This document shows, piece by piece, positions 60,407-64,000 of a stretch of 64,000 nt of DNA. This stretch comes from Bacteroidota bacterium. Lineage in GTDB: Bacteria > Bacteroidota > Bacteroidia > AKYH767-A > 2013-40CM-41-45. Numbering within the stretch: position 1 is the first letter of the stretch; each line of letters begins with the position of its first letter. Location of the stretch: positions 682,001 to 746,000 of the forward strand of contig JADKKE010000032.1 in assembly GCA_016720655.1 (NCBI GenBank), written 5' to 3'. A program made the translations under genes and the position numbers. Below the pieces are notes generated by a model. It ran no database searches and was not told the origin of the DNA. It saw only the letters and a list, made by a program, of their open reading frames with translations.

Positions 60407-61066
60407 TTAAGGCTGATTAAAAACATATTGCAACAAATTGGCTCCCATCCGCAATGCTTTTTGATGTTGTTCCGGTGAATCTTTGTGGACATCATAATCT
60501 TCCCATCCGTCTCCAAGGTCACATTCGAATGAATAAAAACATACCAGGCGACCTTCATAGATTAAACCAAAACCTTGAGCCGGCTTTCCATCGTGTTCGT
60601 GAATTTTCGGTAAACCCTCCGGAAATTCAAACTTCTGGTGATATACCGGATGTGAAAACGGAAGCTCAACAAAGTCAAGTTCAGGAAATACTTTTTTCAT
60701 TTGAGGTCGCACAAAAGGGTCGATTCCAAAATTATCATCGATATGTAGAAATCCACCACCGATCAGGTATTTTCGAAGGTTGTCAGCTTCAGTTGCTGAA
60801 AGCACCCAGTTTCCATGACCTGTCATGTGCACAAATGGGTAGTCAAATAACTCCGGACTTGCTGCTTCAACGATGCCTTGTTCTGCCTGTATATTCGTTC
60901 CGAGATTTTGATTGCAGAAGCGAATCAGATTGGGTAATGACGTTTCAAGATTAGCATACCAGTCACCACCTCCATTGTATTTCATCAATCCTATTTTAAA
61001 AGAAGGATCATTGGCCCGGGAAAAGAGACTGCTGATGATGAAGCAAAAGAGGAGGATTTTTTTCAT
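60407..61066 (-). CDS. DUF4159-domain protein
   Basis: The frame is open from 61135, but the ATG at 61066 begins a signal peptide (MKKILLFCFIISSLFSRA), giving 220 residues. The rest is a DUF4159 domain with a flavodoxin/glutamine-amidotransferase-like fold: HMTGHGNWVLSATEAD, GGGFLHIDDNFG, SHPVYHQKFEFPEG. Its function is unknown; it is often found with MoxR or Aer operons (family knowledge), but not here. It starts 14 bases after rsmE on the same strand, likely one operon. Confidence 0.82.
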   Translation of the reverse strand: MKKILLFCFIISSLFSRANDPSFKIGLMKYNGGGDWYANLETSLPNLIRFCNQNLGTNIQAEQGIVEAASPELFDYPFVHMTGHGNWVLSATEADNLRKYLIGGGFLHIDDNFGIDPFVRPQMKKVFPELDFVELPFSHPVYHQKFEFPEGLPKIHEHDGKPAQGFGLIYEGRLVCFYSFECDLGDGWEDYDVHKDSPEQHQKALRMGANLLQYVFNQP

Positions 61067-61080
61067 GGCAGGTGAATGAA

Positions 61081-61803
61081 TTATTTTCCGGAAACAAAAT
61101 GAGTGCTCTGATTTATAGTGGAGAGAATTGCACATACCAGGAGTGCTGCTGTTTCCGTCCGGAGTCGGGAATTCCCCAAAGATACCGGAATAAACCCGGA
61201 CTGAATTGCATGCTCAATTTCCGTTGCATGAAAGTCTCCTTCCGGTCCTATCATTACCAGTGCATTCTCTCCGGGATGATAACAATCGCTGAGTTTTTTC
61301 TCTGCTTCCATGGTGCAGATGTATCGTGTTCCGGTGAATCCGGAAGAAATCAACTTATCGTATTCAATCATTGAATTAAGTTGTGGCAACTTGCCGTTCC
61401 AGGATTGTTTCAACGCAGAAATGAGAATTTTATTCATTCGCTCCAATTTTAACTCTTTTCTTTCGGAGTGCCTGCAAAGAATAGGAGTGATTTCATCAAT
61501 ACCAATTTCTGTAGCTTTTTCAAGAAACCATTCGAAACGTTCATTGTTTTTGGGCGGAGCAACAGCAAGGTGTAATTGATAATTTCGGCGGTCCGGCTGC
61601 GGAAGTGCATGTTCTACTTTCACGATGCACTTTTTGGATGAAATGCTTTCGATTATTGCTTTGAAATAGTTCCCGGAGCCATCGGTTAGTATTATCCTGT
61701 CACCGGATTAATGTCGAAGAACTTTGATCAAATGCCTTGCTTCCTCTTCGGGAAGTGGGAACGAATTTAGTTGATCAATATACCCGGAAAAGTAAAGCTC
61801 CAT
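61081..61803 (-). pseudogene. rsmE: 16S rRNA m3U1498 methyltransferase RsmE with in-frame stop
   Basis: The complete frame from ATG 61803 to the stop at 61081 encodes 240 residues of RsmE, but codon 32 (61710-61708) is TAA. Both sides of the stop are in the same frame and read as RsmE: MELYFSGYIDQLN to EEEARHLIKVLRH before it, SGDRIILTDGSGNYF after it. The stop lies in the PUA domain. The SPOUT methyltransferase domain is intact, with MIGPEGDF and LGNSRLRTETA. A single base change (CAA or AAA to TAA) would explain it. Translation could restart only at an internal GTG at 61623, giving 180 residues without the PUA domain. True decay, error and readthrough all remain possible. Confidence 0.85.
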
Positions 61804-61845
61804 CGTTGAGAATTCCTTTATCGAATTACGGAATGGTTGAAATGA

Positions 61846-61875
61846 AAAAACCTTCTTCGCGGGAAGAAGGTTTTT
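61846..61875 (-). terminator. pckA terminator
   Basis: Stem AAAAACCTTCTTC/GAAGAAGGTTTTT, loop GCGG, 20 bases after the pckA stop. Confidence 0.88.
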
Positions 61876-61894
61876 AATTTAAGTGAATTATCAT

Positions 61895-63517
61895 TTACGC
61901 ATTCACAACCAGTTTGGGAGCAGCGTTCAGAATTTCTTCATTCGCATATTCAGCATATTGAGCGAAGTTTTTCACGAAAGAAGCTGCCAGCGTTTGCGAT
62001 TTTGCATCAAATTCATTTTTATCGTTCCATGTGTTCCGTGGATTCAGTATTTCATTTGGTACCCCGGGACAGGATTTCGGTATTGACAAACCAAATACCG
62101 GCATTGTTTCGTATTGCACTTTATCCAGTTCTCCATTGAGTGCTGCAGTGATCATGGCACGGGTGAATGATAATTTCATTCGGGCGCCAACTCCGTACGA
62201 TCCACCGGACCATCCGGTATTCACTAACCAAACATTCACTTTGTGCTTCTTCAGTTTTTCACCCAGAAGTTCAGCATATTTGGTCGGATGAAGTGGAAGG
62301 AAAGCCTTTCCAAAACATGCGGAGAAAGTCGTCATTGGTTCAGTAATTCCCACTTCTGTTCCTGCAACTTTCGCTGTATAACCTGAGATGAAATGGTACA
62401 TCGCTTGCCCTGCATCCAGACGGGATATTGGGGGCAATACTCCGAAAGCATCACAGGTAAGAAAGAAGATATTTTTTGGAGTACCGGCTACGGATGGCTC
62501 TACTGCATTCTCAATATGATCAATTGGGTATGCAACACGGGTGTTTTCTGTCTTGCTGATATTGTCATAATCCACTCTTGTTGTGCCTTCATAGAATTCA
62601 ATATTTTCTACAAGCGCTCCAAATTTGATTGCTTTAAAAATCTGAGGTTCTTTTTCCTTGGTAAGATTCACGCATTTGGCATAGCAACCACCTTCAAAAT
62701 TAAAGACAGTGTTTTCTGCCCAACCGTGTTCATCATCGCCAATTAATCCGCGGTGAGGATCAGCCGATAATGTCGTCTTTCCGGTTCCGGAAAGTCCGAA
62801 GAAAATTGCCGTGTCACCGGCAGGGCCAATGTTTGCAGAACAATGCATGGAAAGCACATTCTTTTCATGGGGCAATACAAAGTTCAATACAGAAAAGATT
62901 CCTTTTTTTATTTCTCCGGTATAACCAGTGCCACCGATGAGAATAATTTTTTTCGTGAAATTGACGATCGCAAAATTACTTTGTCTGGTGCCATCTAATT
63001 TTGGATCAGCATGAAATCCAGGAGCGCAAAGTATGGTCCATTCTGCTTTTACAGTCTGCAAAATTTCTTCGTTAGTTGGACGAAGAAATAAATTATTTGC
63101 AAAAAGATTTTGCCATGGAGATTCAGTAACTACACGAATGTTCAGTCTGTACTTTGGATCTGCGCATGCATAAGCATCGCGAACATAAATTGTTTTGCCT
63201 TGAAAATAAGAAGTTACTTTTTCATACAACCTGTCAAATCTTTCCGGATCAAATTTGATATTGATATCTCCCCACCAGACTGCCTTTTCTGTTTTTTCAT
63301 CGCAAACAATAAACTTGTCTTTTGGTGAACGACCGGTAAACTTACCTGTATCCACTGCGAGTGCGCCGGTATCCGTAAGCATACCTTCACCGCGAATAAT
63401 CGTTTCTTCTACCAATTCCGCCGGGCTGAGATTCCAGTAAGCGTCAGAAAAATGTTTCAAGCCCAGATCAGCGATGGTTGCATCCTTCGCTTTTAATCCG
63501 AATTCATTCATGTTCAT
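61895..63517 (-). CDS. pckA: Phosphoenolpyruvate carboxykinase (ATP)
   Basis: The frame is open from a TTG at 63547. I start at the ATG at 63517 (MNMNEFGLKAKD, 540 residues). Family motifs: GKFTGRSPKDKFIV, the P-loop FFGLSGTGKTTLSADPHR, and IGDDEHGWAENTVFNFEGGCYAK for metal and oxaloacetate. The C-terminal half has the STGWSGGSYGVGARM-like segment TGWSGGSYGVGARM. It converts oxaloacetate and ATP to PEP, CO2 and ADP, the entry to gluconeogenesis. It has its own terminator. Confidence 0.96.
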   Translation of the reverse strand: MNMNEFGLKAKDATIADLGLKHFSDAYWNLSPAELVEETIIRGEGMLTDTGALAVDTGKFTGRSPKDKFIVCDEKTEKAVWWGDINIKFDPERFDRLYEKVTSYFQGKTIYVRDAYACADPKYRLNIRVVTESPWQNLFANNLFLRPTNEEILQTVKAEWTILCAPGFHADPKLDGTRQSNFAIVNFTKKIILIGGTGYTGEIKKGIFSVLNFVLPHEKNVLSMHCSANIGPAGDTAIFFGLSGTGKTTLSADPHRGLIGDDEHGWAENTVFNFEGGCYAKCVNLTKEKEPQIFKAIKFGALVENIEFYEGTTRVDYDNISKTENTRVAYPIDHIENAVEPSVAGTPKNIFFLTCDAFGVLPPISRLDAGQAMYHFISGYTAKVAGTEVGITEPMTTFSACFGKAFLPLHPTKYAELLGEKLKKHKVNVWLVNTGWSGGSYGVGARMKLSFTRAMITAALNGELDKVQYETMPVFGLSIPKSCPGVPNEILNPRNTWNDKNEFDAKSQTLAASFVKNFAQYAEYANEEILNAAPKLVVNA

Positions 63518-63577
63518 TGATTTGTGGGTTGGGATTTCGAAGGGCAAAGTAAGGGAAAATTTATCGAATTTGCGAAT

Positions 63578-64000
63578 TCAACGTCGTCGTTTATGCTGAC
63601 AAGGCTTATTCTCGTAGATATTGACCCATTTTGCACTTTTCAGTAATTCTTTGGTTTTGGACACAAATTCAGTTTGTTGGGTAGCGCTTAATTCGTTCAG
63701 TCGGAGGCAGAAATCTGTTTCCCCTTCCCGTCCCCAGTTCGCTCTTTCATAGTCGAAGTTTTTGCCAATTTCTTTGCTATAATCACCGATGCTCTCTTCG
63801 AATTTAAGCAGGCTGGGACCATCGGTGCCCATTCCTATCGAATAAAAAACGACGATCAGTCTGTAGTTGTCTGCTTTCAGACTGTCAACCACAATCACTG
63901 TGGAATCTGTCTTGATTTTATTTTCATCAGCAGCACCGGATTCATTTGCCGGAGTTGTTTTCTCGCTTGTCATTTCAGGTGATTTCGTTGAATCTTTGTG
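63578..64000 (-). CDS. Protein of unknown function, 5' end outside window
   Basis: The frame is open to base 64000, so the N-terminus is outside the window. At least 140 residues are visible: a polar Ser/Thr/Lys linker (TTPANESGAADENKIKTDS) first, then a compact domain with RLIVVFYSIGMGTDGPS and a late DFCLRLNELSATQQ, ending with a basic HKRRR tail. The leading linker suggests a lipoprotein whose signal is cut off. No family recognised. Confidence 0.6.
   Translation of the reverse strand, partial: HKDSTKSPEMTSEKTTPANESGAADENKIKTDSTVIVVDSLKADNYRLIVVFYSIGMGTDGPSLLKFEESIGDYSKEIGKNFDYERANWGREGETDFCLRLNELSATQQTEFVSKTKELLKSAKWVNIYENKPCQHKRRR

Noticed and set aside
61708..61710. Stop-codon reassignment of TAA
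   Set aside because: Many other genes in the window end normally at TAA, so the code is standard.

Overview
The window reads as a chromosomal segment of a Bacteroidota bacterium, probably an environmental lineage known from assembly only. The signs seen directly are: secreted proteins ending in type IX secretion (T9SS) type A sorting domains; a type III glutamine synthetase; an rpsF-rpsR-rplI operon without ssb or priB; few Shine-Dalgarno sequences; and many promoters of the Bacteroidota form TTG-N18..21-TAnnTTTG. I see no rRNA, tRNA, CRISPR array or prophage. Most of the window is housekeeping and metabolic DNA.

Layout. 1-9.3 kb: the end of a glycosyltransferase, a T9SS cargo protein, an FtsE-like ATPase, a lipoprotein, and a large TPR protein paired with an outer-membrane beta-barrel. 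9.3-13 kb and 22.3-27.8 kb: two patches of phenylacetyl-CoA catabolism (an enoyl-CoA hydratase/isomerase and paaZ; then paaH, paaI, a frameshifted paaJ-type thiolase and paaY). The epoxidase genes paaABCDE and the ligase paaK are not here. Between the patches lie the ribosomal operon, an ABC permease, upp, a polysaccharide deacetylase with a GNAT-like partner, radC and rpsT. 27.9-34.8 kb: an SRAP protein, a glyoxalase-like protein, a fused alpha/beta 2-oxoacid dehydrogenase E1, a DOPA-dioxygenase-like enzyme, prfA and purM. 34.9-45.6 kb: a PorE-like OmpA protein, glnN, a desaturase, a DEAD-box helicase and pdhB. 45.8-53.8 kb: etfBA, a bifunctional nuclease, a nucleoside permease, thyA-folA, and a membrane pyrophosphatase with a very unusual Cys/Met-rich tail. 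54-64 kb: a frameshifted P-domain/lysyl-oxidase-like T9SS protein, typA, an OmpA/TPR lipoprotein, a DUF4159 protein, rsmE with an in-frame stop, pckA, and a partial gene.

Four observations stand out. (1) At least ten intergenic arrays have a strict 7-base period but different unit sequences. They sit against start or stop codons; one of 11 perfect copies runs directly into the thiolase ATG. (2) The pyrophosphatase carries a tail of about 184 residues with about 29 Cys and 22 Met. (3) A 196-bp MITE-like element with 15-bp perfect terminal inverted repeats and a TTTA duplication lies exactly on the radC stop codon. (4) Four genes are broken: the thiolase and the lysyl-oxidase-like gene by single-base changes in homopolymers, rsmE by a nonsense codon, and the TPR gene by an apparent loss near its 3' end. 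From sequence alone, true decay cannot be separated from assembly error.

The metabolic genes fit an aerobic heterotroph: aromatic and branched-chain acyl-CoA breakdown feeding ETF, pyruvate dehydrogenase, and gluconeogenesis through PEP carboxykinase.
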